Source of the DNA: Neorhizobium galegae
Lineage (GTDB): Bacteria; Pseudomonadota; Alphaproteobacteria; Rhizobiales; Rhizobiaceae
Direction of reading: 5' to 3'
Assembly (NCBI RefSeq): GCF_021391675.1
Contig: NZ_CP090095.1
Span: 2,423,501 to 2,487,500, forward strand
DNA: 64,000 nt
The translations under genes and the position numbers were made by a program. The notes beneath the pieces were generated by a model. The model had not been told where the DNA came from and did no database searches. It saw nothing but the letters and a program-made list of their open reading frames with translations. Shown piece by piece: positions 1 to 8,692 of this stretch (position 1 is the stretch's first letter; every line of letters begins with the position of its first letter).

Positions 1-1331
1 CCCTTCTGGTCGCCGGGCGCATTGTTGTTCGGCGTCTTGTTCTCACCCTGGCCTTCCGGCAGGGCCGGCTGGTCGTCTTCCTCCTCCGGATCGGCGCTAT
101 CCTCCAGGCGACCGAGCGTTACCTTGACGGTCTGCTGCTTGCCGTCGCGCAGGATCACCACGTCGACTTCCTTGTTGACCGGGCTTTCCGCAACGATGCG
201 CGGCAGGTCGCGCATCTCGTTGACGGACTGGCCGTCGAAGGTGAGGATCACGTCGCCGGCCTTGATCTCGCCGTTCTTGATCGGCCCGCCATTGACGACG
301 CCGGATACCAGCGCGCCGCGCGCCCGGTCGAGGCCGAGGCTTGCCGCCACGTCGTCGGTGACCGGCTGGATGCGCACGCCGAGCCAGCCGCGGCGCGTCT
401 CGCCGAATTCGGTGAGCTGGTGCACGACGTTTTCAGCGAGCTCCGTCGGTACGGCGAAACCGATACCGATCGAACCGCCCGACGGCGAAATGATCGCGGT
501 ATTGATGCCGATCACCTCGCCGCGCATGTTGAACAGCGGGCCACCGGAATTGCCCTTGTTGATCGCCGCATCCGTCTGGATGAAGTTGTCATAGGGGCCG
601 GCGTTGATGTTGCGGCCGCGGGCCGAGATGATGCCCAACGTCACGGATCCGCCGAGGCCGAACGGGTTGCCGATCGCCATCACCCAGTCGCCGATCCGCA
701 TGCGGCGGGAATCGCCGAAGCGCACGGCCTTGAGCGGCGCCTTGGGCTCGACCTTCAGGACCGACAGGTCGGTCTTGGTGTCGGTGCCGACCAGCTTGGC
801 CTTGAGCTTCGAGCCGTTCGGGAAAATCACCTCGATGTCGTCGGCGCCTTCGATGACGTGGTTGTTGGTGACCACGTAGCCGGAGGGATCGATCACGAAG
901 CCGGAGCCGAGCGAAGAAACCTTCTGGTTGCCGTTCTGGCTGCCCTGGCCATCGAAGAAGTCCTCGAAAAACTCCTGGAATGGCGAGCCTTCCTGGATCT
1001 GCGGCTGCGGGCCGGCTCCCTGGTCCTTGACGCTCTGGGAGGTGGAGATGTTGACGACGGCATCGAGCAGGCCCTCGGCGAGATCGGCGATCGATCCCGG
1101 GCCGCCGCCTGCCATGGGCCCCGGAGCCGGAGGCGGATTGATGGTCGGAGACGGTGTCGGCGGAGCGGGCAGCATGGCTCCCGGAGAACCGGCGGCTGGC
1201 GGATTGGCGTTCTGCCCCGGAGCGGCAGGCACCGCGGTCTGGGCAATCGCCTGCAAGGGCGCCGCCAGCAGGGCAAACGTTGCCGCAAGCGTGACGGTGA
1301 GCTTGAAGGTCGATCGAACCGAATGAGCCAT
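1..1331 (-). CDS. degP: DegP/HtrA-family periplasmic serine protease (3' end outside window)
   Basis: Periplasmic trypsin-like protease/chaperone of the Do family that degrades misfolded envelope proteins. The first 443 codons are present; the C-terminus runs off the window. A signal peptide covers about residues 1-30, followed by a Pro/Gly/Ala-rich linker and the protease domain. The catalytic triad is visible as His158 (TNNHVI), Asp188 (TDLSVL) and Ser262 (GNSGGP). A PDZ domain starts near residue 285 and the visible end is acidic and Pro/Asn-rich. The ATG is preceded at good spacing by GAGG. It lies downstream of hflC on the same strand, but a hairpin terminator sits between them, so it probably has its own promoter. 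The family assignment is certain; degP versus degQ is not. Confidence 0.95.
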   Translation of the reverse strand, partial: MAHSVRSTFKLTVTLAATFALLAAPLQAIAQTAVPAAPGQNANPPAAGSPGAMLPAPPTPSPTINPPPAPGPMAGGGPGSIADLAEGLLDAVVNISTSQSVKDQGAGPQPQIQEGSPFQEFFEDFFDGQGSQNGNQKVSSLGSGFVIDPSGYVVTNNHVIEGADDIEVIFPNGSKLKAKLVGTDTKTDLSVLKVEPKAPLKAVRFGDSRRMRIGDWVMAIGNPFGLGGSVTLGIISARGRNINAGPYDNFIQTDAAINKGNSGGPLFNMRGEVIGINTAIISPSGGSIGIGFAVPTELAENVVHQLTEFGETRRGWLGVRIQPVTDDVAASLGLDRARGALVSGVVNGGPIKNGEIKAGDVILTFDGQSVNEMRDLPRIVAESPVNKEVDVVILRDGKQQTVKVTLGRLEDSADPEEEDDQPALPEGQGENKTPNNNAPGDQK

Positions 1332-1518
1332 CTGGCATCCTCGCTGTTGGATTGTCCGCATCACCCCGGAAAAGCGGTACTCGACCCGGGCCGGCCATAG
1401 GAGCCTTTGAATCGGGCGGAGTTTCGGCAGAGCATAAGGCGGAATGACGACGGTGGAAATTACCTTTTCGTGAGGATTGCACCCTCTGCCGATCACGCCT
1501 GTGGATGGTCTTGTCATG

Positions 1519-1542
1519 AAAGGGGCGGCTTTGCGCCGCCCC
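1519..1542 (-). terminator. Rho-independent-type terminator after hflC
   Basis: A perfect 8-bp stem, GGGGCGGC/GCCGCCCC with a 5-nt loop, starts 13 bases past the hflC stop and is followed in the minus direction by TTT. It separates hflKC from degP. Confidence 0.7.
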
Positions 1543-1554
1543 AAGCTTCTCGGA

Positions 1555-2505
1555 TCAGTTCGCCGGCGCTGCAGGTGCAGCAGGCGGTGCCGGCGGAACA
1601 GGCGCCTGGATCGGCGCAAGCGCTTGGCCGGCGGACGAGTTGAAGAACCGGAAGAACTCCGAATCCGGCGACAGCACCAGCGTCGTGCCGTTGTCGGCAA
1701 GTGCCGCCACATAGGCACGCATCGTGCGGTAGAACTCGAAGAAGGCCGGATCACGCTGGAAGGCCTCGCCGAAGATCTTGTTGCGTTCGGCGTCGCCCCG
1801 ACCGCGCAGGATTTCCGCATCCCGCTGCGCTTCGGAGACGAACTCGACGACCTGACGGTCGGCAATCGCCCGCCGGCGCTGGCCCTGCTCGTTACCGCGG
1901 GCGCGGATCAGTTCTGCCTCGGCAAGACGCTCGGCCTTCATGCGCTGGAAGGTCTGCTGCGAGACTTCCTGGGTGAGGTCGGTGCGGCGGATACGGACGT
2001 CGCGAATGGCGAGCCCGAGGGTTTCCGCAGCCGCGGTGAGGTCCGCGCGAACCTCCTGCATCATCGAGGAGCGCTCGTTGGAGAGAGCCGCATCGAAATT
2101 ACGCAAACCATAGACGCGGCGCAGCGCCGCATCGAGACGGGTGCGAAGCCGCGATTCGGCCGATTCGCGGTCGCCCGACACCGTTTCCCGGAAGAGGCGC
2201 GGATCGGTGATCGAGTAGACCACGAAAGCGTCGACTTCATAGAAGGCGCCGCCGCGCACCTGGACGCGGATATTGTCGAGATCGAAGCGCAATGCCCGGT
2301 CCTCGACATACTGGACGCGATCGGCGTCCATGAATGCGAAGGGCAGCTTGAAATAGATGCCCGGCTCGCGCTTGACGTCCTGGATCTCGCCGAAGCGGAC
2401 GACGATCGCCTGTTCGCGCTCGTTGACCACGAAAACCGACGAATAGATGAGCACGAGGAGAACGGCGAGGCCGATCAGGAATGCGGGGAGTCGATTGGAG
2501 TTCAT
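1555..2505 (-). CDS. hflC: HflC, SPFH/band-7 membrane protein
   Basis: Partner of HflK in the inner-membrane complex that surrounds and modulates the FtsH protease. It has 316 residues: an N-terminal membrane anchor (about 7-27), an SPFH/band-7 domain up to about residue 200 (VNEREQAIVVRFGEIQ), then a helical region rich in Arg and Glu. The C-terminus is Ala/Pro-rich (about 295-316). It overlaps the end of hflK by 4 bases, so the two are translationally coupled. Length and architecture are normal for alphaproteobacteria. Confidence 0.95.
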   Translation of the reverse strand: MNSNRLPAFLIGLAVLLVLIYSSVFVVNEREQAIVVRFGEIQDVKREPGIYFKLPFAFMDADRVQYVEDRALRFDLDNIRVQVRGGAFYEVDAFVVYSITDPRLFRETVSGDRESAESRLRTRLDAALRRVYGLRNFDAALSNERSSMMQEVRADLTAAAETLGLAIRDVRIRRTDLTQEVSQQTFQRMKAERLAEAELIRARGNEQGQRRRAIADRQVVEFVSEAQRDAEILRGRGDAERNKIFGEAFQRDPAFFEFYRTMRAYVAALADNGTTLVLSPDSEFFRFFNSSAGQALAPIQAPVPPAPPAAPAAPAN

Positions 2506-3599
2506 CGTGTGCCTCCCTGGTTCGTCTGCGGCTTGATCATCTCGTTGAGCGGCAGGTAGGGGACCACGCCGTCCTTGTTGTCCAGAATGATCTTGCGGGA
2601 GTTCTTCAGCACCGTTTCCATGGTTTCGAGGAAGATGCGCCGGCGCGTCACTTCAGGCGCGTTGGCATATTCGTTATAGATCGAGACGAAGCGCTGCGCC
2701 TCGCCCTGCGCTTCGTTGACGACCCTGTCCTTGTAGGCGGATGCCTCTTCACGGACCTGGGCTGCCTGGCCGCGGGCCTGGCCGAGCTTCTGGTTGGCAT
2801 ACTGGTTCGCCTCTTCGACGAAACGGTCCTCGTCCTGTTCGGCACGCTGCACTTCTTCGAAGGCGTCGGCCACTTCACGCGGCGGCGCTGCATCCTCGAT
2901 CGGCACGGCATTGATGGAAAGGCCGGAGCCGTAGGTGTCCATCGTGCCCTGGATGATGTTGCGCACCTCGGTCGAGATCCCCTCGCGGTTGTCGCGGAAA
3001 ATGTCCTGCGCCGGGCGCCGGCCGACGACTTCGCGCATGGCACTTTCGGAAACCTGCTGCAGCGTCGCGGCCGGGCCTTCGAGGTTGAAGAGATAGGCCT
3101 TCGGATCGGTCACGGTGAACAGAACCGAGAACTGAACGTTGACGATGTTCTGGTCGCCGGTCAGCATCCAGCCGGCATTCGAGCTTGAGCCCCGAGCAGC
3201 GCCGATATTCTGCTGCTGTTCGGTGACCTTGACGATCTCGACGGATTCGAACGGCCAGAAATGGAAATGCAGGCCCGGCATGGAAATTTCGTCCTTCGGG
3301 CGGCCGAAACGCAGTTCCACCCCGCGCTCGTCCGGCTGGACCGTGTAGACGGACTGGAAGGCGAGGAAGGCAATGATCACGATGAGAACGATCGCGAAGG
3401 CGCCGCCGTTGAAGCCGCCGGGCATCACGCTGCGCAGCCGGTCCTGACTGCGCCTTATGATGTCTTCGAGGTCGGGCGGACCGCCGCTCCCCCCGCCGCC
3501 GCGTGGGCGGTTCGGTCCCTGTCCCCAGGGCCCTTGATTATTACCGCCACCGCCGCCCCAAGGACCGCCGCCGCCACCATTCTGATTGCTCCAGGGCAT
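2502..3599 (-). CDS. hflK: HflK, SPFH/band-7 membrane protein
   Basis: HflK forms a large membrane assembly with HflC around FtsH. It has 365 residues. The first 60 or so are Gly/Asn/Pro-rich (starting MPWSNQNGGGGG), then one transmembrane segment (about 88-106), the SPFH domain (VQPDERGVELRFGRPKDE) and a coiled-coil helical region (about 255-320). The start at 3599 is chosen because AGAGG lies 7 bases upstream and because HflK proteins typically begin with MPW and a Gly-rich stretch; an in-frame codon 33 residues earlier has no such support. A sigma70-like promoter at 3670-3698 gives the hflKC pair its own transcript. Confidence 0.95.
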   Translation of the reverse strand: MPWSNQNGGGGGPWGGGGGNNQGPWGQGPNRPRGGGGSGGPPDLEDIIRRSQDRLRSVMPGGFNGGAFAIVLIVIIAFLAFQSVYTVQPDERGVELRFGRPKDEISMPGLHFHFWPFESVEIVKVTEQQQNIGAARGSSSNAGWMLTGDQNIVNVQFSVLFTVTDPKAYLFNLEGPAATLQQVSESAMREVVGRRPAQDIFRDNREGISTEVRNIIQGTMDTYGSGLSINAVPIEDAAPPREVADAFEEVQRAEQDEDRFVEEANQYANQKLGQARGQAAQVREEASAYKDRVVNEAQGEAQRFVSIYNEYANAPEVTRRRIFLETMETVLKNSRKIILDNKDGVVPYLPLNEMIKPQTNQGGTR

Positions 3600-3669
3600 C
3601 AAAACCTCTTTGTTCGTATTCGCTCCCAAACCGCGACCCTGCCGTGCGGCAGCCGTCTGGCTATTGCCC

Positions 3670-3698
3670 GTTATAGGTATGAGCTGACCTGCTTTCAA
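3670..3698 (-). promoter_or_regulatory. Sigma70-like promoter for hflKC
   Basis: On the minus strand TTGAAA (3698-3693) and TATAAC (3675-3670) are separated by exactly 17 bases, in the folA-hflK gap and about 70 bases before the hflK start. Confidence 0.55.
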
Positions 3699-3739
3699 CG
3701 CAGGTTCAATAACTTCCCGTTCAACGGTAACGAAATGTT

Positions 3740-4270
3740 TCAGTTTGTCGCGGTTCGGCGGGTATAAGTGGCGAAACGGGTCGGATAACTGTCCTTCTCG
3801 CCCACCGGAAGGGCAACCTCCTCGATCTTCTCGAACACCGACGGATCAATGGCGGGAAAGAACGTATCGCCGTCGGAAATATCGGTCTCGACATGGGTAA
3901 CGCGCAGCATGTCTGCGGTCTTGATCGCCTGGGCGTAAATCTCACCGCCGCCGAGCACATAAACCTCGTCGGCTCCGGCCTCCTCGGCCCTATGGCCGGC
4001 AATCTTCAATGCCTCTTCGAGGGATGCTGCCACATCGACGCCCTCGTAGTGGAAATCCGGATTGCGCGTGACGACCACATGCGGCCGACCAGGAAGAGGC
4101 CTGCCGCCGAAACTGTCGAAGGTCTTGCGCCCGACGATGACCGGCTTGCCCAAGGTCAGCGCCTTGAACCGCTTGAGATCGGTCGAAAGCCTCCAGGGCA
4201 TGTCGCCATCCCGGCCGATGACGCCGTTCTGCGAGACCGCGGCGATGATGACGAGGCGAGGCTTGCTCAC
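3740..4270 (-). CDS. folA: Dihydrofolate reductase
   Basis: Reduces dihydrofolate to tetrahydrofolate with NADPH, regenerating the cofactor oxidised by the thymidylate synthase encoded just upstream. It has 176 residues. The N-terminus shows the DHFR signature ([20 protein letters not shown]) including the folate-binding Asp in the PWxLxxDL helix. [11 protein letters not shown] and [12 protein letters not shown] are the NADPH-binding segments. The start overlaps the thyA stop by 4 bases (ATGA), so the two are coupled as usual in this group. Confidence 0.97.
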   Translation of the reverse strand: MSKPRLVIIAAVSQNGVIGRDGDMPWRLSTDLKRFKALTLGKPVIVGRKTFDSFGGRPLPGRPHVVVTRNPDFHYEGVDVAASLEEALKIAGHRAEEAGADEVYVLGGGEIYAQAIKTADMLRVTHVETDISDGDTFFPAIDPSVFEKIEEVALPVGEKDSYPTRFATYTRRTATN

Positions 4271-5061
4271 ACCGCCACCGCCGCCTTGATATGCGGATCG
4301 GCCTCATACCCCTCCAGCGCGAAATCCTCGAAGCGGAAGGAGAAGATGTCCTTTACCGCAGGATTGATGCGCATGGCGGGCAGCGCTTTCGGAGTGCGGG
4401 TCAACTGCAGCTTCGCCTGCTCGAAGTGATCCGAGTAGATATGCGTGTCGCCGAGCGTATGGACGAAGTCGCCGGGTTTCAGGCCGGTGACCTGGGCGAC
4501 CATCATCGTCAGCAGGGCGTAGGACGCGATGTTGAACGGCACGCCGAGAAAGACGTCGGCGGAGCGCTGGTAGAGCTGGCAGGAGAGCTTGCCGTCGGCG
4601 ATATAGAACTGGAACAGGCAATGGCAGGCCGGCAGCGCCATGTCGTCGAGCTGGCCGACGTTCCAGGCCGAAACGATATGCCGCCGCGAATTGGGGTTGA
4701 CCTTGAGGCCCTCGATCAATTGCGAAATCTGGTCGACATGGCTGCCGTCGGGAGCGGGCCAGGAACGCCACTGATAACCGTAGACCGGGCCAAGCTCGCC
4801 CTTCTCGTCGGCCCATTCATCCCAGATCGAAACGCCGTTCTCCTTGAGGTAGGCGATATTGGTGTCGCCCTTCAGGAACCACAGCAGCTCGTGGATGATC
4901 GATCTCAAGTGCAGCTTCTTGGTCGTGAGGACCGGAAACCCTTCGCCGAGATCGAAGCGCATCTGGTAGCCGAAGACCGAGCGCGTGCCCTTGCCGGTCC
5001 GGTCGCCCCGGTCGGTGCCGGTTTCCATCACATGCCGGAGAAGATCGAGATATTGTTTCAT
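4267..5061 (-). CDS. thyA: Thymidylate synthase
   Basis: Converts dUMP to dTMP using methylenetetrahydrofolate. At 264 residues it has the usual length. The active-site cysteine is in [11 protein letters not shown], followed by the dUMP-binding segment [20 protein letters not shown] and by [10 protein letters not shown]. It is the first gene of the thyA-folA pair and is preceded by a promoter-like sequence at 5094-5122. In many Rhizobiaceae sspB lies close to thyA; here about 23 kb of other DNA separates them. Confidence 0.98.
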   Translation of the reverse strand: MKQYLDLLRHVMETGTDRGDRTGKGTRSVFGYQMRFDLGEGFPVLTTKKLHLRSIIHELLWFLKGDTNIAYLKENGVSIWDEWADEKGELGPVYGYQWRSWPAPDGSHVDQISQLIEGLKVNPNSRRHIVSAWNVGQLDDMALPACHCLFQFYIADGKLSCQLYQRSADVFLGVPFNIASYALLTMMVAQVTGLKPGDFVHTLGDTHIYSDHFEQAKLQLTRTPKALPAMRINPAVKDIFSFRFEDFALEGYEADPHIKAAVAV

Positions 5062-5093
5062 GGGTCAGGCCGCCGGTTCCATCGTCACGGAAT

Positions 5094-5122
5094 CATATAA
5101 TAGCACAGGACGGCCCGACCAA
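5094..5122 (-). promoter_or_regulatory. Putative promoter for thyA-folA
   Basis: On the minus strand TTGGTC (5122-5117) and TATATG (5099-5094) are 17 bases apart, with the -10 element ending about 32 bases before the thyA ATG. Confidence 0.4.
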
Positions 5123-5160
5123 TCTCGTTTGACGGCTTTCCCCTGTTTTAGCGGTGCGGA

Positions 5161-6054
5161 TCAGTCGGAGACGTATTTCCGCCAGTTGTGATTTTCGGAG
5201 AAACCCAGCACGTCGCGGATCTTGCGGTTACTGATCGGCGCCTCGAACTCGCCGATCTCGCCGACGATAGGCGTTCCGGGCGCCCAGCGATCGAGGAAGG
5301 GACGGGTCTGCTCCCGGGCGGTTATCGTGTCGTTGACCGCGTTGAAGACCTGGAACCCGAGCCCGTCCTTTTCGACGCAGAGATGGACGATCTGGCCGAG
5401 ATCGCGGGCATCGATATAGCTCCAGGCATTGCGTTTGCGCGACGGCGGGTCGGCGAGGAAAGCGGGGAAGCGGCTGTAATCCTCCGGCGAGATCACGTTG
5501 CCGATCCGAAGCGCATAGATATCGGCGCCGAAACGCATGGAAAAGGCGCGCGCCGTCTTCTCGTTGACCACTTTCGACAGGCCGTAGCTATCCATCGGGT
5601 CGACATCGTAATCTTCGGTGAGAGGAAACGAATGATAGTCCTTGTCGCCCTCGGCGAAACAGACCCCATAGGTCGTCTCACTGGATGCGATGATCACCTT
5701 GGCGATGCCGAGCTTCATCGCCGCCTCGATGACATTGTAGGTGGAGATCGTGTTGGCCGAGAATGTCGCGTTGTCGGGGCGCATCAGGATGCGCGGCACG
5801 GCGGCGAAATGCACCACCGCATCGACGGGCGCCGGCCCCGTGCCGCTCTCCAGCCCCTGGAAGCCGAAATGCATCGAGAGCGCGTTGAAGGTCTCGCCGC
5901 CGTCCCTCAGATCGGTAATCAGCGTGTTGACGCCGGGACAATCGAGCGGCACAAGGTCGAGGTTGAAGACCTCATGCCCTTGGCCCAGAAGATATGGCAC
6001 GACATGCCGTCCGGCCTTGCCGCTGCCGCCGGTGAATACGATCCGTTTGCCCAT
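5161..6054 (-). CDS. NAD-dependent epimerase/dehydratase (extended SDR)
   Basis: A 297-residue extended short-chain dehydrogenase/reductase. The N-terminal Rossmann motif is TGGSGKAG (about residues 8-15), followed by HFAAVPR in the position typical of sugar-nucleotide epimerases and the catalytic pair in YGLSK. The substrate cannot be told from the sequence; UDP-sugar or uronate-type substrates are the usual ones. It is transcribed the same way as thyA with a 99-base gap. It is the last intact gene before the accessory block, and whether it belongs to the ancestral core is not clear. Confidence 0.85.
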   Translation of the reverse strand: MGKRIVFTGGSGKAGRHVVPYLLGQGHEVFNLDLVPLDCPGVNTLITDLRDGGETFNALSMHFGFQGLESGTGPAPVDAVVHFAAVPRILMRPDNATFSANTISTYNVIEAAMKLGIAKVIIASSETTYGVCFAEGDKDYHSFPLTEDYDVDPMDSYGLSKVVNEKTARAFSMRFGADIYALRIGNVISPEDYSRFPAFLADPPSRKRNAWSYIDARDLGQIVHLCVEKDGLGFQVFNAVNDTITAREQTRPFLDRWAPGTPIVGEIGEFEAPISNRKIRDVLGFSENHNWRKYVSD

Positions 6055-6212
6055 GACGCCGTCTCAATCCCATCCGGGCCCTGCCCTGCCTTTTCGAGAC
6101 CGGCATCGCCGGCCGGAAATGACATTCCCGGTCGATGATGAAGCACGACACCGCCTGCCCGTCAACGTCGATCCACGCAAAAGCAGAATGCCTGAAACGC
6201 GGCTTCAATCGC

Positions 6213-6243
6213 TTGACCCTCCAAGGCCGGAAACTTGTAGCGT
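6213..6243 (+). promoter_or_regulatory. MerR/CueR-type promoter-like site 1
   Basis: TTGACC (6213-6218) and TAGCGT (6238-6243) are separated by 19 bases, the long spacer typical of MerR-family-activated metal promoters. The spacer holds an imperfect dyad (CTCC...GGAAACT). The site lies about 265 bases before the first copper-operon gene. No MerR-family gene is seen in the window. Confidence 0.35.
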
Positions 6244-6322
6244 CCGCTCCATCTCGTGACTTCGCGTGGAGATGGCGAATGGGCGGTCGCGAGGGAAATC
6301 GTCTCCGCGCCAGAAAAATCGC

Positions 6323-6353
6323 TTGACCTTCCCAGTGTGGGAAGCCGCAAGCC
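6323..6353 (+). promoter_or_regulatory. MerR/CueR-type promoter-like site 2
   Basis: TTGACC (6323-6328) is followed by the dyad CTTCCC-N5-GGGAAG (6328-6344), as in CueR/HmrR operators. A 19-base spacer would put the -10 at 6348-6353, but that hexamer (CAAGCC) is poor. It repeats the ATCGCTTGACC start of site 1, exactly 110 bases downstream. The rest of 6055-6508 shows no recognisable gene. Confidence 0.4.
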
Positions 6354-6508
6354 ATCGACAAAGCGGGCGATTGCCTCAGCGCTACGATTGCAGCAGGTCA
6401 CCCTTCCTGCCTTCGTGGCGTTGTTGCGATGCCACACAAACGACGTGAAGCGGTGGTCTGAGAAGGCGTCGATTGACAAGCTCGAAGGCACTGGCAATCC
6501 TCATAGGC

Positions 6509-6904
6509 ATGAGCGGGATGTATCGAATCACATCTAGAGCGATGGCACTGATGTTCAGACTGGTGATGATCTTGTCACTGGCTGGCTACAGCTTTTCTGC
6601 CGTCAGCGCTGCGATGCATCCCGAGAGCGCCGCCCAGGTCTCCCAGATCGAAGACGGTCACGCCTCTCACCATGGCGACGACCGCCTTGCGATGGCCGAT
6701 GCCGATCATCACGGCAACCAGCACGACCACGGCAGTCCGGAAAAGTCCAAGAGCTCCTGCTGCACGGATTATTGCGGCGTTGCGGCCATCACCTGCCCCG
6801 GCTCCTCGTTGAGCCATCCGCGCGTGGTCTCCATTCGCGAGTTCATCGACGACACCGATACTGCCGGTCAGAATCCGAGCCTCCATCGTCCACCTAACAT
6901 CTGA
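6509..6904 (+). CDS. Small His-rich secreted protein, first gene of the copper operon
   Basis: About 131 residues with a hydrophobic N-terminal export signal (LMFRLVMILSLAGYSFSAVSA) and then a stretch very rich in His and Asp (GHASHHGDD, DADHHGNQHDHG) followed by a Cys cluster (SSCCTDYCG). This composition suggests a periplasmic metal-binding protein. Its position just before lipoprotein, TolC, multicopper oxidase, cupredoxin and CusF genes supports a role with copper. The start is uncertain: ATG at 6509, 6518 or 6542, or TTG at 6473, are all in frame and no strong ribosome-binding site decides. The family is not recognised with certainty. Confidence 0.6.
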   Translation: MSGMYRITSRAMALMFRLVMILSLAGYSFSAVSAAMHPESAAQVSQIEDGHASHHGDDRLAMADADHHGNQHDHGSPEKSKSSCCTDYCGVAAITCPGSSLSHPRVVSIREFIDDTDTAGQNPSLHRPPNI

Positions 6905-6992
6905 GAACTAGCACCCGCAGGGCGGGTCTTGCTGTGCCTGTGCGCGAGCGAGCGCCATGGCGCAATTGCGATCATATTCTCGGATTTTCACC

Positions 6993-7211
6993 ATGAAACA
7001 TTTGTTCCTGGTGGTTGCTCTTCCGCTTTTTGCCAGCGGATGTGCATCCACATTGCCTGAAGTCGTGGCTTCGACCGACCACCCTGACACCGTGCCCGAC
7101 GTCAGGCCCCTTCGGTACCGGAGCCCGATTGACGGCTACACCCATCGCATGCCCGTTGATCCGAAGCCCTGGCGCGGTCTCAACGACGCCCAGGCTCCGA
7201 AAAAAGGATGA
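6993..7211 (+). CDS. Small lipoprotein of the copper operon
   Basis: A 72-residue protein with a lipoprotein signal: a hydrophobic stretch ending in lipobox FASGC (Cys at residue 18). The mature part is short and polar with no recognised domain. The start at 6993 is chosen because it begins the signal peptide directly. The stop overlaps an in-frame ATG of the TolC-like gene (7208), so the two are coupled. It probably sits in an envelope membrane beside the TolC-like protein. Confidence 0.65.
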   Translation: MKHLFLVVALPLFASGCASTLPEVVASTDHPDTVPDVRPLRYRSPIDGYTHRMPVDPKPWRGLNDAQAPKKG

Positions 7212-7216
7212 GCGCG

Positions 7217-8677
7217 ATGATAACACGTCACATCAGGCTCGTGTCCGCCGTCGTGCTTCCCCTCGCCGCCGCCGGCTGCGTGACAACGGACTATTCGGCC
7301 AAGGATGCCGGTTTCGCGACCGCGTCGTCGAAAAGCAGCGAGGCAACCGGCAAACAGACCGTTTGGGTGCAAAACCGAGAGCAGGCTCAGGCAGTCCGCG
7401 ACCGCGTGAAGGCGCTGATGGTCAGGAAGACCGTCGACGTGGAGACCGCCGTCCAGGTCGCTCTCCTGAACAACAAGGGCCTCCAGGCCTCCTATGCCGA
7501 TCTCGGAGAGAGTGCCGCGGACGCATGGCAGACGCAGCTTTCGGTTTTTCCGACCTTCTCCGTCGGTCTGACCGGGATAGCTACTCCCGGACTTGAGGCC
7601 TATCGTGTTCTTGAAGGTGCTGTCGCGGCCAATATCCTGGCGCTGGCGACATACGACAAGAACATCAAGCTGGCCGATACACGGTTCCGTCAGGCCCAGC
7701 TCAACGCGGCCATCGCCACGATCTCTCTCGCTGCCGAAACGAGACGAGCCTGGATCAACGCCGTGGCGGCGTGGGAAAACGTCGCCTACCTCAACCAGGC
7801 CAAGGCAGCCGCCGACGCTGCGTCCGAACTCGCCAAGAAGATCGGCGAAGCCGGATCGATGCCGAAGGCAGACCAGGCACGTGAACACGTCTTTTATGCG
7901 GAGCTGACCGGCGAGACTGCCAAGGCAAGGCTCGAGGCAAAGCTTGCCAAGGAGGAGCTGGTCAGGCTGATGGGCCTCTCCGGTTCCGACATCGACTTCC
8001 AGATTCCGAACCGTCTCCCCTCACTGCCGAAGGCATTGATCAAGCGCGACGACATCGAGGCCGAGTCGATTCACAGGCGCATGGATCTGCAGGTCGCCCG
8101 CCTGGAGCTTCAGGCGACCGCTCAGTCCTACAAGCTCGAAGATGTCACCCGCATCGTCACCGACATCGAACTGGTCGGCACTTACGAAAAGGAACGCGAG
8201 CGCGAGGACGGCAAGATCCTCTCGGACGTGTCGAAGACCGCGTCGCTGGAGTTCAGGATCCCGATCTTCGATTCCGGCCAGGCGCGTCTGCGAAAGGGTG
8301 AGCTCGCCTACATGCGGGCCGCCAACCAGCTGGCGGAACTTGCGGTCAACGCCCGTTCGCAAGCCCGCTCCGCCTACCTCGCCTACAGGTCGAACTACGA
8401 CATCGCGAGGCATTACCGGAACAACGTCCTGCCGTTGCGCAACGCGATCGAGCAGCAGTCCCTCCTCACCTACAACGGCATGATCACCAGCACCTTCGAA
8501 CTGATCGCCGATACCCGCGAGAAGATCGATTCCACCATCCTCGCCGTCAAAGCCAAGCGCGACTTCTGGCTCGCCGAGGCGAACCTCGCTCCTGTCATCT
8601 ATGGCGGAGCCACGGGTTCTGCTGCGGCAGAGACAGAAGTCGCATCGGCCGAAGAAGCCGAGGCAGGCGGACACTGA
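7217..8677 (+). CDS. TolC-family outer-membrane lipoprotein (CusC-like)
   Basis: A 486-residue outer-membrane factor of the TolC/NodT type. The N-terminus is a lipoprotein signal with lipobox LAAAGC. Two helical OEP repeats follow, with typical features such as ETRRAWINAVAA in the first half and RSAYLAYRSNYDIARHYRN in the second. The ATG at 7217 has AAGG 8 bases upstream; the ATG at 7208 is nearly on top of that site, so 7217 is preferred. Proteins like this normally work with an inner-membrane RND pump and adaptor, but neither is encoded in this operon. The C-terminus is Ala/Glu-rich. Confidence 0.9.
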   Translation: MITRHIRLVSAVVLPLAAAGCVTTDYSAKDAGFATASSKSSEATGKQTVWVQNREQAQAVRDRVKALMVRKTVDVETAVQVALLNNKGLQASYADLGESAADAWQTQLSVFPTFSVGLTGIATPGLEAYRVLEGAVAANILALATYDKNIKLADTRFRQAQLNAAIATISLAAETRRAWINAVAAWENVAYLNQAKAAADAASELAKKIGEAGSMPKADQAREHVFYAELTGETAKARLEAKLAKEELVRLMGLSGSDIDFQIPNRLPSLPKALIKRDDIEAESIHRRMDLQVARLELQATAQSYKLEDVTRIVTDIELVGTYEKEREREDGKILSDVSKTASLEFRIPIFDSGQARLRKGELAYMRAANQLAELAVNARSQARSAYLAYRSNYDIARHYRNNVLPLRNAIEQQSLLTYNGMITSTFELIADTREKIDSTILAVKAKRDFWLAEANLAPVIYGGATGSAAAETEVASAEEAEAGGH

Positions 8678-8692
8678 GAAAGGAAAACGAGA

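Noticed and set aside
1332..1518. A DUF2065 gene between hflC and degP, which I expected from other rhizobia
   Set aside because: Neither reading of the minus strand here gives the hydrophobic DUF2065 pattern; the gene seems absent.
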